Part shown: piece after piece, positions 25,860-34,930 of the stretch | Layout of the letters: each line of letters starts with the position of its first letter | How positions within the stretch are numbered: the stretch's first letter is position 1 | Source: Brevibacterium sp. JSBI002 | GTDB taxonomy: Bacteria > Actinomycetota > Actinomycetes > Actinomycetales > Brevibacteriaceae | Reading direction: 5' to 3' | Length of the DNA: 64,000 bases | Assembly: GCF_026013965.1 (NCBI RefSeq) | Contig: NZ_CP110341.1 | Coordinates: forward strand, 2,976,001 to 3,040,000 | Translations under genes and position numbers: made by a program | The notes under the pieces: model-generated | Told to the model about the DNA's origin: nothing | The model's database searches: none | Seen by the model: only the letters and a program-made list of their open reading frames with translations

Positions 25860-27491
25860 TCAGGACTGTTCCCAGTCCTTGCGCAGCAGCTTCTTGTCGA
25901 GTTTGCCCACCGAGGTGCGCGGCATCTCGTCGACAACCTTGACCTCATCGGGCATCTGCCACTTGGCGAAACGAGAACTCAGCGTTTCGACGATCGACTC
26001 GCGGGTCACCTCGGCGCCGGGATTGGCCACGACGTAGGCGATCGGGCGCTCATCCCATTTCTCGTCGGGGACGCCGATGACGGCGGCCTCGCTGACGTCG
26101 GGGTTGTCGAGGATCGCGTTCTCCATGTCGATCGACGAGATCCACTCGCCTCCGGACTTGATGACGTCCTTGAGACGGTCGGTGATCTTCAGGTAGCCGT
26201 ACTGGTCGATGGTGCCGACATCGCCCGAACGCCACCATCCGTCGAGGAAGCGATCGGCGTTGTCGGGCAGCTGGTAGTAGGACTCGGTGATCCACGGTCC
26301 GCGCATGAGCAGCTCGCCCATGGACTTTCCGTCGCGTGGCAGCTCATTGCCCTCGGGGTCGACGGTCTTCATTTCGACACCGATGATCGGCAGGCCCTGC
26401 GAGCGCTTGAGGTCCCACTTCTCTTCCTCGTCGAGGTCGAGACCGGGACGGATCTTCCAGTTCGTCGACGCCAGCGGGGTGGTTTCGGTAGCACCGTAGC
26501 CGTGGATGACGTCGGCCCCGGTGACTTCCTTGAACCCGCGCATCATCGACAGCGGCGGCTCGGACGATCCGGACACCAGACGGACACCGCTGAGGTCCGG
26601 GGCCTGCGGCATCTTCTTCATCATCTGCAGCATCGGCCCGAAGATGGCGGGGGCGCCGTTGGCCAGGGTGACCTTCTCCTCGACGAATGCCTGGGCGATG
26701 GCGCCGAACTCCTCGGCGGCGAACTTGCCCGGCAGGACGAGTTTGGCACCGGCGGCCACCGCGTTCTGCGGGAATCCCCACGACAGCACATGGAACATCG
26801 GCGTGATGGGCATGACGCAGTCGTCGAAGCCCGCGTGGAGTGCTGCCAGACCGCCCATGGTGTGCAGGTAGATCGAGCGGTGCGAGTAGTACACGCCCTT
26901 GGGCCGGCCGGTGGTGCCGGTGGTGTATCCGGCGTAGGCGGCGGTCTTCTCGTCGACGACCGGCCAGTCGAAGGTCTCGGGCTTGTCGGCGATGAGATCT
27001 TCGTAGGAGACGACGTTGTTCAGGCTCGTCTCGATCTCGGCGATCGGTTTGTCGGTCATGACGACCCAGCCCTTGACGTCGAGCTTCGGGGCCAGCGATT
27101 CGGCGACGGGCAGCAGCGATTCGTCGACGAAGATCCAGTCCGACTTCGAGTGGCTGACGACGTAGGCGAGGTCCTCGGGAGCCAGACGCAGGTTGAGCTG
27201 GAGCATGGTCGCGGCCACACCGGGGACGCCGAAGTAGAGCTCGAGGTGGCGGCGGGAGTTCCAGTCGAGGACTCCGACCGTGGAGCCGGCGCCGACGCCG
27301 AGGTCGGCGAGGCCCTGGGCGAGCTGCGCCATGCGCTTGAATTCGTCGGCGTAGTTCGACCGGCCCCAGGAGCCGTCCGAACGGCGGTAGACGACCTCGA
27401 CATCACCGAAGACGGTGGCTGCGTGGCGGATGAGGCTGGTGGTGTTGAGCTGGTAGCTGTCGCCCAGGGTGGACGGAATTCCTGTCAGCAT
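25860..27491 (-). CDS. Long-chain fatty-acid-CoA ligase (AMP-binding)
   Basis: 543 residues. ANL-superfamily motifs are complete: [20 protein letters not shown] (P-loop-like ATP motif), [55 protein letters not shown] and the C-terminal catalytic Lys in [16 protein letters not shown]. This matches medium/long-chain fatty acyl-CoA synthetases of the FadD type that start beta-oxidation. The start has AAGGAG seven bases upstream. It is followed on the same strand by no gene within its unit, but the hydratase 185 bases upstream may belong to the same pathway. Confidence 0.9.
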   Translation of the reverse strand: MLTGIPSTLGDSYQLNTTSLIRHAATVFGDVEVVYRRSDGSWGRSNYADEFKRMAQLAQGLADLGVGAGSTVGVLDWNSRRHLELYFGVPGVAATMLQLNLRLAPEDLAYVVSHSKSDWIFVDESLLPVAESLAPKLDVKGWVVMTDKPIAEIETSLNNVVSYEDLIADKPETFDWPVVDEKTAAYAGYTTGTTGRPKGVYYSHRSIYLHTMGGLAALHAGFDDCVMPITPMFHVLSWGFPQNAVAAGAKLVLPGKFAAEEFGAIAQAFVEEKVTLANGAPAIFGPMLQMMKKMPQAPDLSGVRLVSGSSEPPLSMMRGFKEVTGADVIHGYGATETTPLASTNWKIRPGLDLDEEEKWDLKRSQGLPIIGVEMKTVDPEGNELPRDGKSMGELLMRGPWITESYYQLPDNADRFLDGWWRSGDVGTIDQYGYLKITDRLKDVIKSGGEWISSIDMENAILDNPDVSEAAVIGVPDEKWDERPIAYVVANPGAEVTRESIVETLSSRFAKWQMPDEVKVVDEMPRTSVGKLDKKLLRKDWEQS

Positions 27492-27676
27492 GAGACTCCT
27501 TCGTTCGTGCTCCGGTCCCGTCGCGACGTTGTGGCTGCGACGGGAGAAGTATCGTGATCGCCGGTTTCGTGGTGGGCGGTCGTCACCATCACATCAGCTG
27601 TGGAGGCGGCGCGGATGAAGATGCACTGATTCGTGGTCAAACAGTTATCAACCGGTCCGACTGCGCCGCTCTTCGC

Positions 27677-28438
27677 TCATTCCCCGGTGAAGCCGGGTGC
27701 CCGCTTGCCGAGGAAGGCTGCGACTCCCTCAGCGAAGTCCTTGCTCGTGCGCAGAGCATCCTGTCCTTCGACCTCACGGTCGAAAGTCGCGTCGATCTCG
27801 GCCAGGCTGGCTCGATTGATCGCCCGCTTCGAGGCGGCCAGGGCCCGGGTGGGCCCCTGTGCGAAGGCGGCGGCGACTTCGCCGGCACGGTCCAGATGGT
27901 TTCCGGCCGGAACGACTTCACTGGCCAGTCCCCAGTCGAGAGCATCGGCGGCCTGCAGCTTCTCACCCGTCAGCGCCAGACGCAGGGCCCGGTGGCGTCC
28001 CGCCGAAGCCGCGACCAGAGCGGTCGACCCTCCGTCGGGCATGAGGCCGATCTTCGTGAAGGGCAGCATGAGGTAGGACGTCTCGCTCATCACCAGGTAG
28101 TCACACGCCAAGGCAAGGGAGCATCCGATGCCGGCCGCCGGTCCGGACACCGCTGCGATCGTGGGGATGGGCAGGTCGAGGATCTTGCCGATGATCCTGT
28201 TCGCGCCGGCAAGGTCGATGTTCTCGCTCGAGGCCGCCTCGCCACGCAGGTCGGCACCGGAGCTGAAGGCGCGTTCGCTGCCGGTGAGGATGACGGCACG
28301 GGTATGTGCGGCCGCCTCGGCGAAGGCTGCGCCGATGGCTTGGAACGTCTCCTCGTTGAGCGCATTGAGGCTTTCCGGGCGGTTGATGGTGACGGTCGTG
28401 ACATCGCCGCTGACTTCGGTGAGAACGCTGGTGGACAA
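27677..28438 (-). CDS. Enoyl-CoA hydratase/isomerase family protein
   Basis: 253 residues from a TTG start at 28438, chosen because AAGGAG lies five bases upstream; the frame is open further back but without a site or family similarity. Crotonase features: VTINRPESLNALNEETFQAI, oxyanion-hole segments ERAFSSGADLRGEA and SGPAAGIGCSLALACDYLVM, LPFTKIGLMPDGGSTALVAA, and the C-terminal helix ASKRAINRASLAEIDATFDR. Residue Glu of true hydratases is replaced around GLMPDGG, as in several isomerase-like members, so the reaction is uncertain. It belongs with the acyl-CoA ligase downstream. Confidence 0.85.
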   Translation of the reverse strand: MSTSVLTEVSGDVTTVTINRPESLNALNEETFQAIGAAFAEAAAHTRAVILTGSERAFSSGADLRGEAASSENIDLAGANRIIGKILDLPIPTIAAVSGPAAGIGCSLALACDYLVMSETSYLMLPFTKIGLMPDGGSTALVAASAGRHRALRLALTGEKLQAADALDWGLASEVVPAGNHLDRAGEVAAAFAQGPTRALAASKRAINRASLAEIDATFDREVEGQDALRTSKDFAEGVAAFLGKRAPGFTGE

Positions 28439-28590
28439 TGCGACTCCTTCGTACGAATCCGATGATCCGGGTAGCTTTCGGGGCTTCTGCTTCCGCCGGC
28501 TGTCGGTGCCGGAGGAAGCATCTACAGTCACTTTAACGTACGTTAAGTTGATCTGCGTCACATGTCCGAGCGGAGTCGGCGTTGCCCGTA

Positions 28591-28650
28591 TCCTGTGGGT
28601 GGATCCGCCCCGAAATCTACTGAGTTATCGAGGCGGATCCACCCACAGGA
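28591..28650. terminator. Large stem-loop, 19-bp perfect arms
   Basis: Arms at 28591-28609 and 28632-28650 (TCCTGTGGGTGGATCCGCC and its complement) with a 22-base loop, after the acetyltransferase remnant on the minus strand. Confidence 0.65.
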
Positions 28651-28695
28651 GACACGTTCCGAAGTGAGGCCTGGGCCGGAGAGAGCCTCCCCGTC

Positions 28696-28902
28696 TCAGG
28701 CCAATCTCGCGCCGAGCTGGGCGGCGGTGAGTCCCCGGTCGGCGAAGACCAGTCGGACGAGGATCGCTTCGGCCTCTTCCTCATCGGTCAGGCGTCCGCT
28801 GGGCAGGTGCGTCCAGACCCGCGGGTCGGAGACGATGGAGAAGAACTGGTCGAGATCGTCCACGCTGGGACGGTCGAGCACACAGTCGGGCGTCTGCCTC
28901 AT
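28696..28902 (-). CDS. Truncated GNAT acetyltransferase, N-terminal part only
   Basis: 68 residues: MRQTPDCVLDRPSVDDLDQF, SIVSDPRVWTHLPSGRLTDE, then RGLTAAQLGARLA and a stop. The SDPRVWTHLPSGR stretch is typical of the first 40 residues of RimJ-like N-acetyltransferases, but the acetyl-CoA binding core is missing. Its ATG overlaps the stop of the upstream PLP enzyme (TGATG), so it could still be translated by coupling. Most likely a decayed gene end. Confidence 0.5.
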   Translation of the reverse strand: MRQTPDCVLDRPSVDDLDQFFSIVSDPRVWTHLPSGRLTDEEEAEAILVRLVFADRGLTAAQLGARLA

Positions 28903-30146
28903 CAGGCCAGGGCCGCCTCGAGGTCGGCCCACAGGTCGTCGAGGTTCTCGATGCCGACGCTCAACCGGATGAGTCCCTCGGGCACGGTCGCCGGTTCCGA
29001 CGGGTGTCGGCGGCGACGTTCGATGAGGGATTCCACCCCGCCCAGGGAGGTCGCCGGCGTCCACAGTCGGACCGCCTCGGCGATGGCGGTGGCCTTCTCC
29101 GCGGATTCGGCGGTGAAGGAGATGATGGCGCCGAATCCGTTCATCTGCGCGGCCGCGCGGGCGTGGCCGGGGTCGTCCGGCAGGCCCGGGTAGCGGGTTT
29201 CGACGACGGCCGGGTGGGCAGCGAGGCGCTCGGCGATGACCTGGGCGTTGGCCTGCGCGCGGTCGAGGCGCACGGCCAGGGTGCGCAGTCCGCGCAGAGC
29301 CAGCCAGACCTCGAAGGGACCGGCGATTCCGCCGCGCATAGATCGTTCCGTGTGCAGCTCTTCGCGCAGTCCGATGCTGCTGGTCACGACCGCGCCGAGA
29401 ACGACATCGGAGTGCCCGGCGAGGTATTTCGTCACCGAGTGCACGACGATATCGGCGCCCAGGTCGAGCGGGGTCTGCAGCAGCGGGGTGGCGAAGGTGT
29501 TGTCGACGGAGACGAGGAATCCGCGGTCCTTGGCAGCCGCGGTCAGCGCGGGAACGTCGGCGACCTCGAGCATCGGGTTCGTCGGCGATTCGATCCACAG
29601 CATCCCAGGCGCCGTCGCCGAGGCGGTCCTTCCGTCAGCGTCCCCCGCCGAGGCGGCCGCCCCCTCCGCTGGGACCCGGCCCGCCGTCGACTGCCCCGCT
29701 TCATCGAGGGCGGCGATGACCGCCTCGGTGTCGGCGATGTCGACGGTGACGAGGTCGAAGTTCTGCCGCCCGGCGATCTGTTCGGCTGAGGCGAGCGCTC
29801 CCTGGTAGCTGTGGGTGGGGATGATCAGGGTGCCTCCGGCGGGCACGAGGCTGATCACGGCCGAAATCGCCGCCAAGCCGGAGCCGAAGACCAGCCCGGG
29901 CAGGCTCGCATGCTCGAGCTGACCGAGCGCCTCTTCGAAGGGCGTCCATGCAGGAGTGTCGAAGCGGGCATAGGCAAAGGGCGAATTCGAGATGTCGCCC
30001 GCGCTCACGAAGGTCGACGACAGATCGATCGGCGGGTTCACCGAGGCGCCGTCGACGCGCTGAGGTCGTCCGGTCTCGACGACGATGGTGTCCGGACCGA
30101 ACTCAGGATGACGGGCGGGTGAGGAGGCTGGCTCAGGCTGTGTCAT
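28902..30146 (-). CDS. Trans-sulfuration family PLP enzyme (cystathionine gamma-synthase/lyase-like)
   Basis: 414 residues. Cys/Met-metabolism PLP-enzyme fold: NPPIDLSSTFVSAG, FAYARFDTPAWTPFEEALGQ, VFGSGLAAISAVISLVPAGG, LWIESPTNPMLEVADVPALT, VSVDNTFATPLLQTPLDLGA, and the PLP lysine in VVHSVTKYLAGHSDVVLGAV. It adds or removes thiol groups on homoserine/cystathionine; side activities cannot be told apart. A 28-residue Ala/Gly-rich insert (about residues 152-180) interrupts the normally compact fold before LWIESP. It lies immediately downstream of the divergent LysR region and ends in overlap with the truncated acetyltransferase. Confidence 0.88.
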   Translation of the reverse strand: MTQPEPASSPARHPEFGPDTIVVETGRPQRVDGASVNPPIDLSSTFVSAGDISNSPFAYARFDTPAWTPFEEALGQLEHASLPGLVFGSGLAAISAVISLVPAGGTLIIPTHSYQGALASAEQIAGRQNFDLVTVDIADTEAVIAALDEAGQSTAGRVPAEGAAASAGDADGRTASATAPGMLWIESPTNPMLEVADVPALTAAAKDRGFLVSVDNTFATPLLQTPLDLGADIVVHSVTKYLAGHSDVVLGAVVTSSIGLREELHTERSMRGGIAGPFEVWLALRGLRTLAVRLDRAQANAQVIAERLAAHPAVVETRYPGLPDDPGHARAAAQMNGFGAIISFTAESAEKATAIAEAVRLWTPATSLGGVESLIERRRRHPSEPATVPEGLIRLSVGIENLDDLWADLEAALA

Positions 30147-30280
30147 GACCCCAATATATGCCTCACCGCGTCACACGGAATCGACAGCGATATTTCGGAC
30201 ACGTTTTCCGCAATTCTGAAGGGTTCGCCCGGTGTCCGCGGCTTCGGCCGGCGCGCAGATTACGGCCCGCTCGGGCTCCG

Positions 30281-31198
30281 TCACTCGAGGTTGTCGACCA
30301 TGTGCTCAAGCAGCAGACGTGCCCCGGGTGACTGTCGCCGGGTCCGCGCCCATACGGCGTGGAGTTCACGGGTGAGGTCGACGTCGTCGGCCACCGGCAA
30401 CGGCACCAGACGTCCCGCCCGGAAGTCATCACGCAGAGCGAGTTCGGACAGAACGGCCGGAGCCACGGATGTGGCGGCGGCGATGCGCAGGGCGGAGTTC
30501 GATCCGTACTCCCCCGCCACGCGCACTCCCCCCGCTCCGACCAGTGCCGCGTCGATGACCTCCCTCGTGCCCGACCCGATCTCACGCACCAGCAGCGGCA
30601 CCTGCGCCAGCTCCTCGGCGGCGATCGGCTTCGTCCAGGCGTGGGCGAAGTCCGGGGCACAGGCGATCATGAGTCGGTCACGGCCGACCACCTCGGCGTT
30701 GAGGTCCTGCGGCAGGGACACGGATTCGATGAGCCCGAGGTCGCTGGTCTGCCGGCGCACCCGGTCGATGACGGTCGCGGAGTTCTCCACCGACAGACCG
30801 ATGTCGATTGTCGGGTGCGCGGCGCGGAAGGTCGTGAGGTGATGGGGCATGAGGTACTCGGCGACCGTCAGCGAAGCGCTGACCTTGACGGTTCCGGCGC
30901 GGGCGTCCTGGATCGCGCGGGCCCCGGCGTAGAGCGTGTCGTAGGCTTCGATGACCTTCGACGCCCATTCGGCGACGGCGCGGCCCTCAACGGTGAGTTC
31001 GGTACCCCGCGGCGAGCGCCGCAGCAGCGGGACCTTGAGATCGCGTTCGAGGTTGCGCAGACTGCGTGAGGCATTCGGCTGGGCGAGATCGAGTTTCGCC
31101 GCGGCCTGGCCGATCGACCTGGCGTTGCCGCTGAGGGCCACCAGCAGCCCCAGAGCCTGGAGCTCGGGCCAGTTCTTCATATTCCCGAGATCGTGCAT
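30281..31198 (-). CDS. LysR family transcriptional regulator
   Basis: 305 residues if MHDLGNMKNWPEL at 31198 is the start; in-frame ATGs at 31225 and 31180 are alternatives and none has a strong ribosome binding site. The N-terminus is a LysR helix-turn-helix: IGQAAAKLDLAQPNASRSLR followed by NLERDLKVPLLRRSPRGTEL. The rest is a periplasmic-binding-protein-like effector domain (VKVSASLTVAEYLMPHHLTT, SDLGLIES, LVREIGSGTREVID). It is divergent from a YeiH-family gene, the classic arrangement of the YeiE-type regulator with its target, so it probably controls that exporter. Confidence 0.85.
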   Translation of the reverse strand: MHDLGNMKNWPELQALGLLVALSGNARSIGQAAAKLDLAQPNASRSLRNLERDLKVPLLRRSPRGTELTVEGRAVAEWASKVIEAYDTLYAGARAIQDARAGTVKVSASLTVAEYLMPHHLTTFRAAHPTIDIGLSVENSATVIDRVRRQTSDLGLIESVSLPQDLNAEVVGRDRLMIACAPDFAHAWTKPIAAEELAQVPLLVREIGSGTREVIDAALVGAGGVRVAGEYGSNSALRIAAATSVAPAVLSELALRDDFRAGRLVPLPVADDVDLTRELHAVWARTRRQSPGARLLLEHMVDNLE

Positions 31199-31284
31199 AT
31201 GCTCATCATGACATATCAGATCCATATGGGTTGCGAAGAAATCACCGTCTACTGCAACCGAGCAGGCGTTGACAGACTGAAGTC

Positions 31285-32421
31285 ATGAACCGCTTTGTCT
31301 CCCTCTTACCCGGACTCGCCGTCGCCGCTGTGGCCACGGCCGTCGCGTGGCCGATCTCCATGCTCGCCCCCGTACTCTCACCGCTGCTCGTGGCGATCGT
31401 GCTCGGCATCCTTCTGGGCAATCTCGTGCCCAACCTGCCCGAGGCGTTCATGCCCGGACTCAACTTCGCCGCGAAGCCGCTGCTGCGCCTGGGCATCGTC
31501 GCTCTCGGCGCGCAGGTGGTGCTCGGCGACATCCTCGACCTCGGGTGGCTCGTTCTCGTGCTTGCCGCCGTCATCGTCGCCGCCGGCATCCTCTCGGCCC
31601 TGGCCCTGGCGGGACCGCTCAAGGTCGACCGTCCCCTGGCCGTGCTCATCGGCAGCGGATTCGGCATCTGCGGTGCCGCCGCCGTCGCCGGAGTCGAGTC
31701 GACCCTGAAGTCGAAGAAGGAGGATGTGGCCGCCGCGATCGGCCTCGTCGTCCTCTTCGGCACCCTGATGATCGCAATCGTGCCCGGACTCTCGACCGCC
31801 CTGGGCCTGTCCCCGGAGACCGCAGGAATGTGGGGAGGTGCCGCCACCCATGAGGTCGCCCAGGTCGTGGCGATCGGCGGAATCATCGGCCCTGCGGCCC
31901 TCGAGATCGCCGTCCTCGTCAAACTCGCCCGTGTCATCATGCTCGCGCCCACCGTCGCAGTGTTCAGCTACGCAGTGCGCCGCAGCGAGGACAAGGCACT
32001 GACGAACACCGACACCGAGGCGGCCGCCGGTTCCGCCGAGACCTCCGCAGCCGCGGGGTCGGGCGGAGAGAACAACGCGTCGGATGCATCGGCCGCGGGG
32101 GCGGTATCGGCCGGTGGGTCGGTGTCGACTGCGACGAAGCAGACTCCGGCGCACGGCAAGCGTCCGCCGATCGTTCCGCTCTTCGTCGTCGGCTTCCTCG
32201 TCATGGCGGCTCTGCGCACCTTCGGCCTGCTGCCGGAGTTTGCGGTCACCGGACTCAACTGGATTCAGACCGTGTGCCTGGCGATGGCGATGTTCGCCCT
32301 CGGCCGCGGAGTGCAGTGGCGGTCGCTGAAGAACCTCGGTGCCCGACCGATCGCCCTGGCCGCCCTGGTCACGATCATCGTCGCCCTCATCGCCTTAGGC
32401 GGAGCCCTCCTCCTCACCTAA
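31285..32421 (+). CDS. YeiH family putative sulfate/anion exporter
   Basis: 378 residues, about ten membrane helices, UPF0324/YeiH pattern: SPLLVAIVLGILLGNLVPNL, GLNFAAKPLLRLGIVALGAQ, VLIGSGFGICGAAAVAGVES, GMWGGAATHEVAQVVAIGGI. The family has been linked to export of sulfur oxyanions or small aromatic acids. A 50-residue Ala/Ser/Gly-rich insert (about residues 235-285) enlarges a cytoplasmic loop. CAGACT six bases before the ATG is a weak leaderless -10. The divergent LysR gene is the likely regulator. Confidence 0.82.
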   Translation: MNRFVSLLPGLAVAAVATAVAWPISMLAPVLSPLLVAIVLGILLGNLVPNLPEAFMPGLNFAAKPLLRLGIVALGAQVVLGDILDLGWLVLVLAAVIVAAGILSALALAGPLKVDRPLAVLIGSGFGICGAAAVAGVESTLKSKKEDVAAAIGLVVLFGTLMIAIVPGLSTALGLSPETAGMWGGAATHEVAQVVAIGGIIGPAALEIAVLVKLARVIMLAPTVAVFSYAVRRSEDKALTNTDTEAAAGSAETSAAAGSGGENNASDASAAGAVSAGGSVSTATKQTPAHGKRPPIVPLFVVGFLVMAALRTFGLLPEFAVTGLNWIQTVCLAMAMFALGRGVQWRSLKNLGARPIALAALVTIIVALIALGGALLLT

Positions 32422-32433
32422 CCCTCCCCAATT

Positions 32434-32491
32434 ACTACCTGACGGCGGCCCAGCAACCTCGCGCGAGGTTGCTGGGCCGCCGTCAGGTAGT
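32434..32491. terminator. Near-perfect 58-bp palindrome after the YeiH gene
   Basis: Twenty-eight-base perfect arms (ACTACCTGACGGCGGCCCAG-CAACCTCG and its complement) with only two bases between them. It starts 13 bases after the YeiH stop. No T-tract follows. It is far longer than an ordinary terminator stem. Confidence 0.6.
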
Positions 32492-32638
32492 TCTGAGGTC
32501 GACTCGGGAGGATTTTCCGACTATCGGGACTTTCCGACGGATCGGACACGCCTCAGCTGTACCCGCCGGTAACACTGGTAGTCTCTCAGCGAATCAGCCA
32601 GCGATGCTCAGTGTCGCTTCAGCCTTCGCAAGGACATC

Positions 32639-34012
32639 ATGCTCACTCAGATCATTGCTCTGCTCATATTCGTCGCCCTCTTCGCCATCGGCGCTGTCCG
32701 CGGTGTGCAGATCGGCGTGCTCATGCTCGTCGGCGCGGCCGGAACCGGGCTCATCTTCACCGATATGGCCGTCGACGACATCATCGCCGAGTTCCCCCTG
32801 GACATCATGATCCTGCTGGCCGGGGTCACCTATTTCTTCGCGATCGCACAAGAGAACGGGACCGTCGACAAGATCATCGACTGGGCCCTCGAACGCGTCG
32901 GATCCTCGGCGGTGCTGCTGCCCGCGGTGTTCTTCGTCATCACGGGCTGCATTGCGGCCATGGGCGCACCGTTGGCGGGCCTCGTCATGATGCCGGTGGG
33001 CATGCAGGTCGCCCGCAAGTACGGCGTCGACTACGCGCTCATGGGACTGGCGATCTGCTTCGCCATCGGCGCCGGCGGCTTCGCCCCGACCAGCCTCTAC
33101 GGAATCGTCACGTACTCGACCGCCCATGATGCCGGAATCGACCTCTCCCCATTCCTGCTCTTCGGCATCGCCGTGGCCGTCTACCTCGTCATGCTCGTCG
33201 TCGCCTACTTCATGTACGGTCGGTCGCTGCTCTCGAAGACGACTGTGGCGGCCGCCGAACATGCTTCAGCCGGAAGTGCCCAGTCGAAGATCTCCCGCGG
33301 CTCCGCCTCGGCGTCGAGTGTCGCCTTCGGTGAGGACGATGAGGACGAAGCCCTCTTCGACTCCTCCACCACCGACGAGGCGGGGGAATCCAAGCCGTTC
33401 ACCTTCGTCCAGATCCTCACCGTAATCTTCATGATCGGGCTCATCGTCACCGTGGTCGTGCTCGCGGCCCTCGGTCAGGAACCGGACATCGGCCTGCTGT
33501 GCTTCATGTTCGGAGCGATCCTCGCACTCGTCGATCCGAAGACGGGCAAGGCCGCGATCCCGAAGATCGACTGGCCGACCGTGCTGCTCGTCGGCGGCAT
33601 CATCACCTTCGTCGGCGTGCTGCAGAACATGGGAGCCGTCGACCTGCTCGGTGAGGGTGCCGAGTCGATCGGTTCGCCGCTCATCGCTGCTTTCGTCCTC
33701 TGCATCGTCGGCGGCCTGGTCTCGGCCTTCGCGTCGACGACGGGCATCCTCGCTGCGCTCGTGCCGCTGGCTCTGCCTCTCATCGCAGCGGGCGGGGTGC
33801 CCGGTTGGGCACTCATCGCGGCTCTGGGCGTGTGCTCGGCGGTCGTCGACGTCTCACCGTTCTCGACGCTGGGTGCCACGGTCGTCGCAACCGCCCCTGT
33901 CGAGGACAAGCCGCGCCTGACCCGCATCCTCGTGAAGTTCGGCATGTCGATGGTCGTCATCGGGCCGGTCGCCCTCGTCGGCGGCCTGGTTGTGCCCGCC
34001 ATGATGTTCTGA
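32639..34012 (+). CDS. SLC13-type dicarboxylate permease, MatC-like
   Basis: 457 residues, about 12 membrane helices. The first third matches the dicarboxylate carrier MatC N-terminal domain: VRGVQIGVLMLVGAAGTGLI, DIMILLAGVTYFFAIAQENG, FFVITGCIAAMGAPLAGLVM and GGFAPTSLYGIV. The second half repeats the scaffold (VLLVGGIITFVGVLQNMGAV, VSAFASTTGILAALVPLALP, VCSAVVDVSPFSTLGATVVA). MatC imports malonate or C4 dicarboxylates. A 50-residue acidic, Ser-rich insert sits in the central loop. The gene stands alone and ends before a long hairpin. Confidence 0.82.
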   Translation: MLTQIIALLIFVALFAIGAVRGVQIGVLMLVGAAGTGLIFTDMAVDDIIAEFPLDIMILLAGVTYFFAIAQENGTVDKIIDWALERVGSSAVLLPAVFFVITGCIAAMGAPLAGLVMMPVGMQVARKYGVDYALMGLAICFAIGAGGFAPTSLYGIVTYSTAHDAGIDLSPFLLFGIAVAVYLVMLVVAYFMYGRSLLSKTTVAAAEHASAGSAQSKISRGSASASSVAFGEDDEDEALFDSSTTDEAGESKPFTFVQILTVIFMIGLIVTVVVLAALGQEPDIGLLCFMFGAILALVDPKTGKAAIPKIDWPTVLLVGGIITFVGVLQNMGAVDLLGEGAESIGSPLIAAFVLCIVGGLVSAFASTTGILAALVPLALPLIAAGGVPGWALIAALGVCSAVVDVSPFSTLGATVVATAPVEDKPRLTRILVKFGMSMVVIGPVALVGGLVVPAMMF

Positions 34013-34075
34013 GGCCGGTCTCTCGGGCCTGGCTCTCGGCCCTGTGTCCCAGCCCGGGGCCCAGGGCATCCAAGA

Positions 34076-34128
34076 ATAGGTCAGCATCGGACACTTTTCT
34101 CCAACAGGAGTGTCCGATGCTGACCTAT
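34076..34128. terminator. Bidirectional stem-loop, 20-bp perfect arms, between convergent genes
   Basis: ATAGGTCAGCATCGGACACT pairs perfectly with 34109-34128 across a 13-base loop. The left arm is related to the one at 22341-22360. Confidence 0.75.
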
Positions 34129-34177
34129 ATTGCGACTGCAGCCCGTTTTCCGCCTGCAGCCTCGATTCGGCCGCCCC

Positions 34178-34765
34178 TCAGCTCAAGGGTTTGGCCAGGA
34201 GCACGAATTCGAGGTCGTTGACCTTCGGCAGACCGAAACGTTCGTCGCCGTAGGGGAAGGGCTCGATTTCGCCGGTGCGCACGTAGCCGCGGCGCTCGTA
34301 GTAGGCGATGAGTTCGTCACGCTTGTTGATCACGCTCATCCGCATCGACGTTGCGCCCCAATGTTCGGCCACCCACGACTCGGCGAGGCTGATGAGCAAG
34401 GACCCCACTCCTTTGCCCTGTCCTAGCGGAGAGACGGCGAGCACCCCGAGGTAGGAGGCTCCGTCTTCGGGTTTGCGCACATAGACGCTGGCCACGGCGC
34501 TCCCTTGTCCATCGCGGGCGAGCAGGATCTGGGAGTCCGCCTCGGCGAGCATGTCCTCAGCCATGGGACCGTCGAGCCGTTGTCCCCCGAGGAGGTCCGC
34601 CTCGGTGGTCCATCCCTGTTTCGATCCCTCGCCGCGGTAGGCCGAGGACACGAGCTCGACGTAGTCGGGGATGTCGGCGGACGTCAGTTCGGTGACCTCG
34701 AATCCGGCTGCGCGCAGCTTCTGGCGGTGCGCGTCGACCAGGGGCGCCGAGGGGTGTGCGGTCAT
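34178..34765 (-). CDS. GNAT family N-acetyltransferase
   Basis: 195 residues. GNAT core: ELTSADIPDYVELVSSAYRG, ILLARDGQGSAVASVYV, YLGVLAVSPLGQGKGVGSLL (acetyl-CoA loop Q-G-K-G-V-G-S), MRMSVINKRDELIAYYERRG and YVRTGEIEPFPYGDERFGLP. The start follows AAGGAG at seven bases. These proteins acetylate small amines or antibiotics; the target is not predictable. Monocistronic. Confidence 0.85.
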   Translation of the reverse strand: MTAHPSAPLVDAHRQKLRAAGFEVTELTSADIPDYVELVSSAYRGEGSKQGWTTEADLLGGQRLDGPMAEDMLAEADSQILLARDGQGSAVASVYVRKPEDGASYLGVLAVSPLGQGKGVGSLLISLAESWVAEHWGATSMRMSVINKRDELIAYYERRGYVRTGEIEPFPYGDERFGLPKVNDLEFVLLAKPLS

Positions 34766-34930
34766 AGGTGGGACTCCTTCAAGATCTTCCGTGCGGCTGC
34801 GTCTGACCAGGCTAGTCGCTTCCTCAGGAACAGAACTATAGTGTCAATTGTCAGGACAGCGACGATCGTCGATCGATCGCCGACGACCATCGCGCAGTGC
34901 CGCCGGCACGGACATTCGGGAGGAATGACC

